64,000 bases of DNA from Leucobacter allii (GTDB lineage Bacteria > Actinomycetota > Actinomycetes > Actinomycetales > Microbacteriaceae), in assembly GCF_022919155.1 (NCBI RefSeq), contig NZ_CP095045.1:3038001-3102000 (forward strand), given 5' to 3'. Positions 8,501 to 16,883 of the stretch are shown in pieces. Position numbers and translations under genes: made by a program. Under the pieces are notes generated by a model, which worked only from the letters and a program-made list of their open reading frames with translations, did no database searches and was not told where the DNA came from. The stretch's first letter is position 1. The number at the start of each line of letters is the position of its first letter.

Positions 8501-8545
8501 CCGGCGCTGTCCTGGAACTCCCTCATCCCCAGCGAAGGAGTCCTC

Positions 8546-9817
8546 ATGCCCTCCCCCTCAGCGCGCACGCGCACCGTCGCCGCCGCCGCATCCCTCCTCG
8601 TCACCGGAATGCTGCTGACCGGCTGCGCCGTCGGCACCCAGGTCGCCACCGGATCCACCGCACCGACCGCCGCATCATCCACCGACGCGACGGCAGCCTC
8701 AGCCGCGAGCGCCGCGAGCGATGCGACGACCACGAGCGAGACGATCGCGGAGACCACCGCGGCGGCGGAGGCGTTCCTCGCCACGCTGACCGACGAGCAG
8801 CGCGATGCCGTGCTCTACGACTACGACGACGAGACCAAGACGACCTCGTGGTCGAACTTCCCCATCACCTTCGTCGAGCGCGCCGGTCTCAACCTGAACG
8901 ACCTGAGCGAGGCGCAGCGCGCCGCGGCGATGGAGGTGCTGGCCTCGCTCCTCAGCGAGGAGGCCTACGAGACCGTGACCGGCATCATGGGCGGCGACGC
9001 GTATCTGCTCGAGCACTCGAGCAGCACCGAGACCTCCCTCGGCCAGTACACCATCGCGCTCTTCGGCGACGCCTCGGAGACCGAGGCGTACGAGGTGCAG
9101 TTCGGCGGGCACCATCTCGGCATCAACGCCACGCTCGACGGCGCGGCGGGCGAGATCACCTTCGCGCCGACGCATCTCGGCGTGCAGCCCGCCGTCTATA
9201 CGGACGCGGAGGGCACGGAGGTGCAGCCCTTCGACGGCATCTACACCGACGCCTTCGCCTTCTTCGACAGCCTCACGACGGAGCAGCAGGCGACCCTCGC
9301 CTCGGGCGCAGTGAGCATGTGCGCCCCCGGGGACACCTGCGACTTCGCGACCGGGACGGGGCTCACCGGCGCCGAGCTCACCGAGGCGCAGCGCGAGCTG
9401 CTCCTCGAACTCATCGCGAACTGGGCGGGCATGGCCGACGCGGAGACGACGGAGGCGGCACTCGCGAAGATCGAGGCGACGCTCGACGACACGGTGATCG
9501 CCTGGTCGGGCGAGACCGTCTACGACATGAGCCAGGGCGACGGGATCTCCTTCTCCATCTCGGGGCCGAACGTCTACGTGGCGCTCCAGGCGCAGCAGGG
9601 CTCCGCCGGCGCCGACGTCTCGGGTGTCTCGACCTCCGGGTGGGGGCACGTGCACACGATCTACCGCGACCCGACGAACGACTACGCGAACAGCGTCGAG
9701 CAGCAGGCCGCGACGGGCATGGGCGGCGGTGCCGCGGGCGGCGCACCGGGCGGCGGAGCCCCGGCGGACGGCGGGATGCCCGAGGGTGGGCCGGAGGGCG
9801 ACGACGCGGCGGCGTGA
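8546..9817 (+). CDS. DUF3500 family lipoprotein
   Basis: 423 residues with a lipoprotein signal peptide: basic N-terminus, hydrophobic core, lipobox LLTGC with Cys27. A Thr/Ala/Ser-rich linker (about 30-60) precedes the globular part. FLATLTDEQRDAVLYDYDD and the following WSNFPITFVERAGLNLNDLSEAQR match the DUF3500 family as I recall it. That family is uncharacterised biochemically. Another repeat-like FFDSLTTEQQATL appears in the second half. The C-terminus is Gly/Pro-rich. ATG at 8546 is chosen because AAGGAG lies six bases upstream and it gives a clean signal peptide; an in-frame ATG at 8492 would add 18 residues. Divergent from a two-component system. Confidence 0.78.
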   Translation: MPSPSARTRTVAAAASLLVTGMLLTGCAVGTQVATGSTAPTAASSTDATAASAASAASDATTTSETIAETTAAAEAFLATLTDEQRDAVLYDYDDETKTTSWSNFPITFVERAGLNLNDLSEAQRAAAMEVLASLLSEEAYETVTGIMGGDAYLLEHSSSTETSLGQYTIALFGDASETEAYEVQFGGHHLGINATLDGAAGEITFAPTHLGVQPAVYTDAEGTEVQPFDGIYTDAFAFFDSLTTEQQATLASGAVSMCAPGDTCDFATGTGLTGAELTEAQRELLLELIANWAGMADAETTEAALAKIEATLDDTVIAWSGETVYDMSQGDGISFSISGPNVYVALQAQQGSAGADVSGVSTSGWGHVHTIYRDPTNDYANSVEQQAATGMGGGAAGGAPGGGAPADGGMPEGGPEGDDAAA

Positions 9818-9890
9818 CGCGCGGGCGGGGGCCCTCCCCGGTTCCTCCCCGCCGCCCCGCAGGCGGGGGTGGTGGCAGGCCGCGGCTTGC

Positions 9891-9918
9891 GCGGGGCGCT
9901 GCGGGGCACGCGCCCCGC
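9891..9918. terminator. Hairpin between convergent genes
   Basis: GCGGGGCGC (9891-9899) pairs perfectly with GCGCCCCGC (9910-9918) across a 10-nt loop, between the DUF3500 gene (+) and the unknown lipoprotein gene (-). There is no T tract, so termination in either direction is only inferred. Confidence 0.35.
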
Positions 9919-9932
9919 TCCGGCCGCGGTGC

Positions 9933-10721
9933 CTACTCCGCCCCGTCGAGCAGCTCGGACAGCTGGTTCGGCGCCGCGCCCGACGCCTCCGCGAGTTCCG
10001 AGAAGCGGGCGTCGGACTCGGCGTTCCCCAGCTCGCCGGCGTCGGTGAAGAGGGAACGGTACTCCGAACCGCCGCCGGTCGCCTCGACCGACTGCACGCG
10101 GATGAGCCAGCACGTCATCTCGAATGTGGCCCCGTCGGCGACCTCCCATGCGATCGCGAGCGCGCCCATGCAGGAGTCGTTCGCCGTGAGCACCTCGTCG
10201 GTCGACGCGTCGTCGTCCTGGAGCAGGGCCAGCTCGAAGAGGTCGGCCATCGAGTGCGTGGGCGAGACGCTCGCGCCGTTCGAGAGGAACTCGTCGGCGA
10301 GCTCGCGGTGCTCCGGGCAGAGGAAGCGCGCCGCGAGCCAGGTCATGGCCGGATCCTCGAGTTCCGACGTTCCCGCGGCCGCGTCGGCGCGCACGCAGGC
10401 GTCCTCGCCCATGCCGACGATGGTCTCGCGAAGCGCAGGGTCCGCCTGGTCCCAGGGCACCGGCTCGATCGACGCCCATGACGAGCTCGGATCGACGCTC
10501 GCGACCATGGGGATCATCAGCATCGTGTTGTCGAAGAACTGCTGCTGCGCGCGCGCATCGGTGGTCGCATCCGGGGCGGAGGGCTCCGCCGGCGACTCGG
10601 CGGAGGGCGTTCCCGAAATGAAGCTCGGGATCAGCCCGCAACCGCTCAGCAGCGAGGTCGCGGCGATCGCCGCGCCCGCCGCCGCAGCCGACCGCGCGTA
10701 CCTGGAACGTCTTGCCGCCAC
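9933..10721 (-). CDS. Unknown secreted lipoprotein
   Basis: 262 residues from a GTG at 10721 with GGGGGAG five bases upstream. N-terminus is basic, then an alanine-rich hydrophobic core and lipobox LLSGC with Cys28, so it should be anchored on the outer face of the membrane. After an acidic Ser/Pro/Glu linker the mature part has four scattered cysteines (near ACVRADA, RFLCPEH, DSCMGA, MTCWLI), which may form disulfides. I do not recognise the family. A longer open frame upstream lacks a sensible signal peptide. Convergent with the DUF3500 lipoprotein; no operon partner. Confidence 0.7.
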   Translation of the reverse strand: MAARRSRYARSAAAAGAAIAATSLLSGCGLIPSFISGTPSAESPAEPSAPDATTDARAQQQFFDNTMLMIPMVASVDPSSSWASIEPVPWDQADPALRETIVGMGEDACVRADAAAGTSELEDPAMTWLAARFLCPEHRELADEFLSNGASVSPTHSMADLFELALLQDDDASTDEVLTANDSCMGALAIAWEVADGATFEMTCWLIRVQSVEATGGGSEYRSLFTDAGELGNAESDARFSELAEASGAAPNQLSELLDGAE

Positions 10722-10855
10722 GAATCTCCCCCATCTCCCGCGGTCATCGCCCGGGATCCGCGGGATCTCCACGCTACCGCACGCGCCGCCCCGCAGGAGG
10801 GACGGCAGCCCCGCCCCGCCGATCACTCCCTGCGCCCCGCCGAGGGCGCGCTGCG

Positions 10856-11188
10856 CTATGCCGAGGGCGCGCCGATCGCGCGCTCGAGACGATCCAGCTT
10901 CCCGTCGAGCTCGCCCGCGAACCCCGGACGGATGTCGGCTTTCAGCACGAGCGACACCCGCGATCCGAAAGGCGCCACAGCCTCCGTCGCGCGCTTCACC
11001 ACGTCGAAGACCTCGTCCCACTCCCCCTCGATCTCCGTGAACATCGACGAGGTGCGGTGCGGCAGCCCCGACGCGCGGACGACGCGCACCGCCTCGGCGA
11101 CGGCCGCGGAGACGGACCCGTCCGCGGGGAGCCGGGCCTCCGCGTCGGCCGGGGCGCCGCTCGGGGCGACGGAGAATGCGACGATCAT
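10856..11188 (-). CDS. MTH1187/YkoF-type thiamine-binding protein
   Basis: 110 residues. Begins MIVAFSVAPSG and has SGLPHRTSSMFTEIEGEWDEVFDVVKRA, characteristic of the small DUF77/thiamine_BP family with a ferredoxin-like fold that forms tetramers and can bind thiamine or related molecules. Known members are cytosolic and their exact role is unclear. GGAGGA lies six bases before the ATG. A TAGGCT -10 box at 11214-11219 lies about 26 nt upstream. No TPP riboswitch features were seen. It stands alone, between the lipoprotein and MFS genes on the same strand. Confidence 0.82.
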   Translation of the reverse strand: MIVAFSVAPSGAPADAEARLPADGSVSAAVAEAVRVVRASGLPHRTSSMFTEIEGEWDEVFDVVKRATEAVAPFGSRVSLVLKADIRPGFAGELDGKLDRLERAIGAPSA

Positions 11189-11213
11189 ACGAGTTCCTCC
11201 CGGGGTCGGCGCC

Positions 11214-11219
11214 AGCCTA
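11214..11219 (-). promoter_or_regulatory. -10 element of the thiamine-binding gene
   Basis: TAGGCT on the minus strand fits the TANNNT pattern and leaves a short leader of about 20 nt containing the ribosome binding site. Confidence 0.4.
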
Positions 11220-11264
11220 TCGTGCCGGCCGGCGGCGCGGGCGCGTCCGGCCGGCCCCTCGGGA

Positions 11265-12770
11265 TCACTCCGCGACGACCCGCACCCGGTCGGTGACCGG
11301 CGGCTTCGGCGCGAAGCGCAGCGTCACGAGCGCCCCCACCGCGATGACGACCGCGGGCAGGAGCATCGACTGGGCCATCGCGTCGGCGAAGCCCTGCCGC
11401 AAGGGCTCGGGCACCTGGCCGCCACCCGCACCCATCCCGCCGGCGGCCGAGGCGGAGGCGCCGAGCTCCGCGGTCAGCCGGGCCTGCATGAGCGCGGCCA
11501 TCGCCGCCGCCCCGAGCACGGCGCCGATCTGGCGGCTGGTGTTGTACACGCCCGACCCGGCCCCCGCGAGCTCGGGCGGCAGCCCGAAGGTCGTGATCGA
11601 GGCGAGCGGCCCCCACATGAACGCGTTCGCGAGGCCGAGGATCGCCGAGGGCACGAGGAGCCAGAGGATCGGCACCTCCGGGCTCATCATCGCCCGGTAC
11701 ACGAGGAGCCCGACCGCGAGCAGCGCGAGCGCGAGCGTCGCCAGGCGGCGCGTGTCCCGGGAATCGATGAGCCGCCCGATGGGCCGGGCGAGCCCCATGG
11801 AGACGACCGCCATGGGCACGAGCATGAGCGCCGACTGAGTCGGGGTGAGGCCGCGCACGCTCTGGAAGTAGAACATGAGCGGCAGGCTCATCGCGGTGAC
11901 GGTGACGCCGACCGTCACGATGGCGGCCGTGCCGACCGAGAAGTTGCGGTCGCGGAAGATGGCGAGCGGCATGAGCGGTTCGCCGCGCTGCGCATGCTGC
12001 CACCACACGAAGAGGCCGAGCACGAGCGCGCCTGCGACGATGAGGCCCCAGACCGTCACGGGGCCCCAGATGACGCCCCAGGCGAAGGACTCCCCCTCCT
12101 GGATCCCGAACACCAGGAGGAACATGCCGACCGCGCTGAGCAGCACCCCGAACCAGTCGAGGCGGTGCGCGTGCGTCGGCAGCTTCGGGACGAAGCGCAG
12201 CGCGAGCACGAAGCCGATGACCCCGACGGGCGCGTTGATGAAGAAGATCCACTCCCAGCCCCACGCGTCGAGCAGGAAGCCGCCGAGGATGGGGCCGACG
12301 AGCGTCGCGACGCCCGCGGTCACGCCCCAGACCGCCATCGCCGAACCGCGCTCCCGCGGCTTGAAGATCCGCGTGATCACGGCCATGGTCTGCGGCGTCA
12401 TCATCGCGGCCCCGAGCCCCTGCAGCACGCGCGCCGCGATGAGCATCTCGATGCCGTTCGCCAGCCCGCAGGCGAGGGAGGACACCGTGAAGAGCGCGAG
12501 CCCCGAGAGGTACAGACGGCGCGGGCCGAAGCGGTCGCCGAGGCGCCCCGTGATGAGCAGCGGCACCGCGTAGGCGAGCAGGTACGCGCTCGTCGCCCAC
12601 AGCGTCGCCGTCATCGTCGTGTCGAGGCCGCGCATGATCGACGGGTTCGCGACCGACACGATCGTGGTGTCCACGAGGATCATGAAGAAGCCGAGCACCA
12701 TCGACCAGAGCGCGGGCCAGGGGCGGATCGGGCTTGCGGTCTGGGGGTCCGGCGTCTCGTCGCTGCTCAC
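11265..12770 (-). CDS. MFS transporter, DHA2 (EmrB/QacA) drug:H+ antiporter family
   Basis: 501 residues with about 14 predicted membrane helices, as in the 14-TMS DHA2 family. Motif A variant GRLGDRFGPRRLYLSGL lies between helices 2 and 3, and ARVLQGLGAAMMTPQTMAVI matches motif B. Motif C-like glycine-rich WGVTAGVATLVGPILGGFL follows in helix 5. Exports drugs or toxic metabolites by proton exchange; substrate unknown. GTG start at 12770 has no ribosome binding site but sits six bases after TAGGCT, so a leaderless transcript is likely. The cytidine deaminase gene lies 34 bp upstream on the same strand. Confidence 0.9.
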   Translation of the reverse strand: MSSDETPDPQTASPIRPWPALWSMVLGFFMILVDTTIVSVANPSIMRGLDTTMTATLWATSAYLLAYAVPLLITGRLGDRFGPRRLYLSGLALFTVSSLACGLANGIEMLIAARVLQGLGAAMMTPQTMAVITRIFKPRERGSAMAVWGVTAGVATLVGPILGGFLLDAWGWEWIFFINAPVGVIGFVLALRFVPKLPTHAHRLDWFGVLLSAVGMFLLVFGIQEGESFAWGVIWGPVTVWGLIVAGALVLGLFVWWQHAQRGEPLMPLAIFRDRNFSVGTAAIVTVGVTVTAMSLPLMFYFQSVRGLTPTQSALMLVPMAVVSMGLARPIGRLIDSRDTRRLATLALALLAVGLLVYRAMMSPEVPILWLLVPSAILGLANAFMWGPLASITTFGLPPELAGAGSGVYNTSRQIGAVLGAAAMAALMQARLTAELGASASAAGGMGAGGGQVPEPLRQGFADAMAQSMLLPAVVIAVGALVTLRFAPKPPVTDRVRVVAE

Positions 12771-12776
12771 GCGGAA

Positions 12777-12782
12777 AGCCTA
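12777..12782 (-). promoter_or_regulatory. -10 element, leaderless start of the DHA2 gene
   Basis: TAGGCT-N6-GTG on the minus strand. No Shine-Dalgarno sequence lies in the gap to the start codon. Confidence 0.5.
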
Positions 12783-12804
12783 CTCCGGGCCGCCGACGCC
12801 GCCG

Positions 12805-13284
12805 TCAGGCGAGGTTCGCGGGCCCGAAGCTCTCGGGCAGCATCTCCTCGATCGTGCGCAGGCCCGCAGGCGTGTTGAGCCGCATGCCCGGCGCCGCGGC
12901 CTCGCGGAGCAGCTGCCGGCAGCGACCGCAGGGCGTGATCGTCTCGCCCGCCCCGTTCACGCAGTCGAAGGCGAGCAGGCGGGGCGATCCCGGATCCGCG
13001 CCGCCCGCCTCACGGGCGGCCGCCTCCGGGCTGGCCGATCCGCCGCCCAGATGCAGCTGGCCGACCAGGACGCACTCCGCGCAGAGCGTCACGCCGTAGC
13101 TCGCGTTCTCGACGTTGCAGCCGGAGATCACCCGGCCGTCGTCGACGAGCGCCGCGCAGCCGACGGCGTACCCCGAGTAGGGCGCGTAGGCGCGGCGGGC
13201 TGCGGCGAGCGCCGCCCGCCGCAGCCCGGCCCAGTCGATCTCGGGCGGCGTCCCCGCCCCGTCCTGCGTCCCCGCGATGCTCAT
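12805..13284 (-). CDS. cdd: Cytidine deaminase
   Basis: 159 residues. Hydrolytically deaminates cytidine and deoxycytidine to the uridine forms in pyrimidine salvage. Zinc ligands are visible: C68-A-E70 (Glu70 the proton shuttle) and P-C119-x-x-C122. CNVENASYG near residues 56-64 binds the ribose. An insert of about 20 residues (78-100, Gly/Ala-rich) between the two zinc motifs is unusual for the small homotetrameric class. ATG at 13284 follows TACGCT by six bases, a leaderless arrangement. Confidence 0.93.
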   Translation of the reverse strand: MSIAGTQDGAGTPPEIDWAGLRRAALAAARRAYAPYSGYAVGCAALVDDGRVISGCNVENASYGVTLCAECVLVGQLHLGGGSASPEAAAREAGGADPGSPRLLAFDCVNGAGETITPCGRCRQLLREAAAPGMRLNTPAGLRTIEEMLPESFGPANLA

Positions 13285-13290
13285 GCCGCA

Positions 13291-13296
13291 AGCGTA
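13291..13296 (-). promoter_or_regulatory. -10 element, leaderless start of cdd
   Basis: TACGCT-N6-ATG on the minus strand; no ribosome binding site between them. Confidence 0.5.
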
Positions 13297-13307
13297 GCCG
13301 CGGCGCG

Positions 13308-14438
13308 TCAGCCGCGGATCGCGTCGGCGAGCTTCACGCGGCCCCCGGTGCGCAGGATCGAGTGCTCGTAGATCCGCGCCCCGATCCAGAGCACGATCGC
13401 GATGGCGACCACCAGGATCCCGAGCGAGAGCACGGGCTCCCACCACTCGGCCGTGCCGAGGTAGAGCCGCATCGGCATGCCGACCGGGGCCGAGAAGGGG
13501 ATGTAGCTCATGATCGCGAGGGCCTGCGGGTTGTCGTTGAACACGATGATGGCGATGTAGGGGATCATGACGAGCCACATCACCGGGCTCACCGCCGAGG
13601 CGACGTCCTCCTGCCGCGAGACGAGGGTCGCGAGCGCGGCGTAGAGGGCGGCGAGCAGCACGAAGCCGAAGGCGAAGAGGATGCCGAACCAGATGAGCGC
13701 CGTGCCGAGCTCCCCGAGCAGGATGTCCTGACCGGTCGCGAGCATGCCGACCGAGGCGAGCGCGGCGATGGCGACGACCTGCGCGAGGGCGAGGATCGAG
13801 TTGCCGAGGATCTTGCCCGCGAGCATGGTGCGGGCGGAGACGGTGGCGAGCAGGATCTCCACGATGCGGGTCTGCTTCTCCTCGACGACGCTCTGCGCGA
13901 TGGTGGTGCCGAAGGTGATCGCGCTCATCATGAACACGATGCCGAAGGCGATCGCGATGAGGTAGGCGAGGAAGGGATTGTCGGTGGTGGGAGCGAGGAG
14001 CTCCACCGTCGGCGCGGCCGAGAGCGCCTGCACGACGTCGGCCGGAGCGCTGTCGAGCGCGAGCACGGTCACGCCGAGGGGCGAGTCGCCGCCCGCGACG
14101 ACGGCCGCATCGACCGAGCCGTCGCGCACGAGCTCCTCGGCCGCCGCGGCCCCGTCGGCGCCGACGACGTCGAGGCCGGCGCCCTCGAGGCCCGCGGCGG
14201 CGGCGCCGTCGAGGGCGCCGCTCGCGACGGCCACGCGGGTGGCGTCGCCGAAGCCGCCGGTCTTCGCCATGATGCCGCTGAACACCACGGAGCCGAGCAC
14301 GAGCAGGAGCAGCACGCCGGTGGAGACGAGGAAGGCCTTGCTGCGCAGCTTCGTGGTGATCTCGCGCTCGGCGACGAGCCAGGCGCCCTGGGCGCCGCTC
14401 AGCGGCCGGGCGGCGCTCGCGGTCTGCTGACGGGTCAT
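13308..14438 (-). CDS. ABC exporter permease, NatB/ABC-2 type
   Basis: 376 residues. One N-terminal membrane helix (about 38-58), a large extracytoplasmic loop (about 65-175), then five to six helices, the architecture of NatB-like ABC-2 permeases. SVVEEKQTRIVEILLATVSARTMLAGKI is the conserved cytoplasmic coupling segment of the family. The start codon overlaps the ATPase stop by 4 bp. It works with the ATPase encoded just upstream as an exporter; Na+ or a cell-envelope-active compound is a family-based guess. The divergent NarL-type two-component system probably senses the same stress. Confidence 0.9.
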   Translation of the reverse strand: MTRQQTASAARPLSGAQGAWLVAEREITTKLRSKAFLVSTGVLLLLVLGSVVFSGIMAKTGGFGDATRVAVASGALDGAAAAGLEGAGLDVVGADGAAAAEELVRDGSVDAAVVAGGDSPLGVTVLALDSAPADVVQALSAAPTVELLAPTTDNPFLAYLIAIAFGIVFMMSAITFGTTIAQSVVEEKQTRIVEILLATVSARTMLAGKILGNSILALAQVVAIAALASVGMLATGQDILLGELGTALIWFGILFAFGFVLLAALYAALATLVSRQEDVASAVSPVMWLVMIPYIAIIVFNDNPQALAIMSYIPFSAPVGMPMRLYLGTAEWWEPVLSLGILVVAIAIVLWIGARIYEHSILRTGGRVKLADAIRG

Positions 14439-15343
14439 CGGACGACCTCCTTGAAGATCTGGGCGAGGGTGGGGGTGACGGGCGCGAAGCGGCGGACGTG
14501 GCTGAGCGCGGGATCGCCGCCGTTCACGGCCCGGGTGAGCACGGACTGCGCGCTCGCGTCCGTGTCGGCCTCGAATCGGGCGTAGCCGCCGTCGAGGTGG
14601 ACGACCTCGACGCCCGGCTGCTCGCGCACCCAGCCGGCGTCGGCCCCGGCGCCCGCGAGCTCGATCTCGTAGCTGCGCCCCGCGTGCGCGGCGCGCAGCT
14701 CCTCGCGCGAGCCCTGGGCGAGGATCCTGCCGCCGCCGATCACCACGACGTCGTCGCAGAGCCGCTCGACGATGTCGAGCTGGTGGGAGGAGAAGAGGAC
14801 GGGGGCGCCCTGCGCCGCGAAGTCCCTGAGCACTCCGAGCACGACCTCCACCGCCATGGGGTCGAGGCCGGAGAAGGGCTCGTCGAGCACGAGCGCCGTC
14901 GGCTCGTGGACGAGCGCCGCGGCGATCTGGGCCCGCTGCTGGTTGCCGAGGGAGAGGCTCTCGAGCGGGTCGTTCGCGCGCTCGCCGAGGCCCAGGCGCT
15001 CCACGAGCCCGGAGGCCGAGGCCTTCGCGGCCGACGCGCTCATGCCGTGCAGCCGGCCGAGGTAGACGAGCTGCTCGAGCACCTTCATCTTGGGGTAGAG
15101 GCCCCGCTCCTCGGGCATATAGCCGAAGCGGGCGCGGTCGCCCGGCGTGAGCGGAGCGCCGTCCAGCGACACCGTGCCGGCGTCGGCCGCGAGCACCCCC
15201 AGGATGATGCGCATGGTCGTGGTCTTGCCCGCGCCGTTGCCGCCCACGAAGCCCGTCATCCGCCCGCCGGCGACGCGGAAGCTCACCTCGTCGAGCACCC
15301 GCCGCTCGCCGAAGCTGCGGGAGATGCCTGCGATCTCGATCAT
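14435..15343 (-). CDS. ABC exporter ATP-binding protein, NatA type
   Basis: 302 residues. Walker A GGNGAGKTT near residue 40, Q-loop region, signature LSLGNQQRAQIAAAL, Walker B ALVLDEPFSGLD and the switch His (SSHQLD). After about residue 220 there is the C-terminal extension (DUF4162-like) common in NatA/YhaQ ATPases. The ATG at 15343 is preceded by GAAAGG; a longer open frame upstream is not needed for the fold. Partner is the overlapping permease gene. Its start faces the sensor kinase gene across 145 bp. Confidence 0.93.
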   Translation of the reverse strand: MIEIAGISRSFGERRVLDEVSFRVAGGRMTGFVGGNGAGKTTTMRIILGVLAADAGTVSLDGAPLTPGDRARFGYMPEERGLYPKMKVLEQLVYLGRLHGMSASAAKASASGLVERLGLGERANDPLESLSLGNQQRAQIAAALVHEPTALVLDEPFSGLDPMAVEVVLGVLRDFAAQGAPVLFSSHQLDIVERLCDDVVVIGGGRILAQGSREELRAAHAGRSYEIELAGAGADAGWVREQPGVEVVHLDGGYARFEADTDASAQSVLTRAVNGGDPALSHVRRFAPVTPTLAQIFKEVVR

Positions 15344-15476
15344 CTCGGTCCTTTCGTCGTGGTTCCAGCCTGGCAGCGGCCGTGCGGCCGCGCCTCCCCC
15401 GTGCGGCGGAACGTCGCGGACCGTGCGCGCCGCCGTCCTCCCCCGCACGGCTGAGGCGCGGCATTCGCCGGTCGCC

Positions 15477-15482
15477 TAGCCT
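15477..15482 (+). promoter_or_regulatory. -10 element, leaderless start of the NarL-type kinase
   Basis: TAGCCT-N6-ATG. A GGAGG sequence lies between, but only one base from the ATG, too close to act as a ribosome binding site. Confidence 0.5.
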
Positions 15483-15488
15483 GGAGGC

Positions 15489-16883
15489 ATGTCCGCCCCC
15501 CACGACCCCGCGAGCTGGACGCGCCCGCCCGTGGGCCGCGCCGGCCTCCGCGCCGACCTCGGGCTCGCGCTGCTGCTCGCCTTCGCATCGCTCACGACGG
15601 CGCTGCTCTACGCGCGCACCGGCATGTACCCCGACCCCGCCGAGCCGTGGGTCTGGGTGCTCGGCCTCGGGCTCGCGACGCTGCCGCTCGCCGTGCGGCG
15701 GCGGTATCCGGTGCCGGTGGCGATCGTCGTCGCCGCAGGCTTCTTCGTCTGCGGGCAGTTCGGCGTGCCAGAGGTGCTCATCATCAACATCACGCTGTTC
15801 TGCGCGCTCTACACGGTGGGCGCATGGGAACGGCGGCGAACGCTCGCGGTCTGGGCGCGGCTCGGGATCGGCGCAGCCATGATCGGCTGGCTCGTCGTCT
15901 CCCTCATCGTCGCCTCCTCCTCGGACGATGTCATCCCCGGCGTGTCGCGCTCGGGAATCTTCTCGGCCTACGCGACGTACGCCGTGATCCAGATCATCAC
16001 GAACCTCCTCTACTTCGGCGGCGCCTTCCTCTTCGGCGAGCGCTCCTGGCGCGCGGCCCGCACGCAGGCGCGGCTGGAGGCGCAGGGCCGCGAGCTCGAG
16101 CTCGAGCGGCAGACGAGCGCGGCGCAGGCGGTCGCGCTCGACCGCCTCGCGATCGCCCGCGAACTGCACGACGTCGTGGCGCACCACGTCTCCGTCATGG
16201 GCATCCAGGCCGCCGCCGCCCGGCGGCTACTGGAGCGCGACCCCGACCGCGCGGCCGCCGCCCTCGAGGTCGTGGAGACGAGCGCGGGCGACGCCGTGAC
16301 GGAGCTGCGCCGCCTCGTCGGCACGCTCCGCACGCCCGAGCGGGAGGGCGATGCGCCGACCACGGTGGGGGTGGCCCAGCTCCCGGCGCTCGTCGCGGAG
16401 GCGCAGAGCGTCGGCACCCCGACGACGCTCATCGTCGCGGGAACGCCGCGGCCGCTCCCCATGCTCGTCGACGTGGCGCTGTACCGCGTGGTCCAGGAGG
16501 CGCTCACGAACGTCCGCAAGCACGCCGGACGAGGCGCGATCGCGGAAGTCCGGCTGCGCTTCGGGAGCACGACGGTCGAGGTCGAGGTGACCGACGACGG
16601 GGTGCGGCAGGGGCTCGGCGCGCGCGAGCCGGGCTCGGGACTCGGCCTCCGCGGCATGCGCGAGCGGATCGGCGCCGTCGGCGGCACGGTCGCCGCCGCG
16701 CGCCGCGAACGCGGCGGGTTCCTCGTACGGGCCGCGGTGCCGACATCGGCGGCGGCCGATCCCGCGCCGGCGGGCCTCGCCACCGGGGCCGCGACCGCGG
16801 CGCCGCCCGCTGCCGCTCGGACCGAGACCACCGCCCGCTCCACCGCCACCGCCACCGCCACCGCCACCGAAAGGCCCGCATGA
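15489..16883 (+). CDS. Sensor histidine kinase, NarL/DesK class
   Basis: 464 residues. Five or six membrane helices span about 22-185, then a short coiled coil (about 190-215), the HisKA_3 dimerisation domain with the phospho-accepting His227 in ARELHDVVAHHVS, and a HATPase domain ending GSGLGLRGMRERI. The last 50 residues are Ala/Thr-rich and include a TATATAT run encoded by a hexanucleotide repeat. The stop overlaps the regulator ATG by 4 bp. Divergent from a NatAB-like exporter, the usual arrangement when a kinase of this kind controls an efflux pump. Confidence 0.92.
   Translation: MSAPHDPASWTRPPVGRAGLRADLGLALLLAFASLTTALLYARTGMYPDPAEPWVWVLGLGLATLPLAVRRRYPVPVAIVVAAGFFVCGQFGVPEVLIINITLFCALYTVGAWERRRTLAVWARLGIGAAMIGWLVVSLIVASSSDDVIPGVSRSGIFSAYATYAVIQIITNLLYFGGAFLFGERSWRAARTQARLEAQGRELELERQTSAAQAVALDRLAIARELHDVVAHHVSVMGIQAAAARRLLERDPDRAAAALEVVETSAGDAVTELRRLVGTLRTPEREGDAPTTVGVAQLPALVAEAQSVGTPTTLIVAGTPRPLPMLVDVALYRVVQEALTNVRKHAGRGAIAEVRLRFGSTTVEVEVTDDGVRQGLGAREPGSGLGLRGMRERIGAVGGTVAAARRERGGFLVRAAVPTSAAADPAPAGLATGAATAAPPAAARTETTARSTATATATATERPA
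16841..16869 (+). repeat. Hexanucleotide repeat (CACCGC) inside kinase C-terminus
   Basis: Almost five uninterrupted CACCGC units encode alternating Thr-Ala. Copy changes keep frame, so they would only lengthen the tail. The array ends 11 bases before the regulator start codon. Confidence 0.9.

Noticed and set aside
8492..8545. Upstream start codon for the DUF3500 gene
   Set aside because: The internal ATG at 8546 has a well-placed AAGGAG and begins a proper signal peptide; the longer form would spoil it.
7726..11040. Open frame of about 1100 codons on the plus strand
   Set aside because: Runs through the response regulator, DUF3500 and lipoprotein genes in the wrong frame; low-complexity Arg-rich translation.
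10856..11250. TPP riboswitch before the thiamine-binding protein gene
   Set aside because: The leader is only about 25 nt and has none of the conserved TPP-aptamer sequence blocks.
16841..16869. Phase-variable switch in the kinase gene
   Set aside because: The unit is six bases long, so copy changes cannot shift the reading frame.
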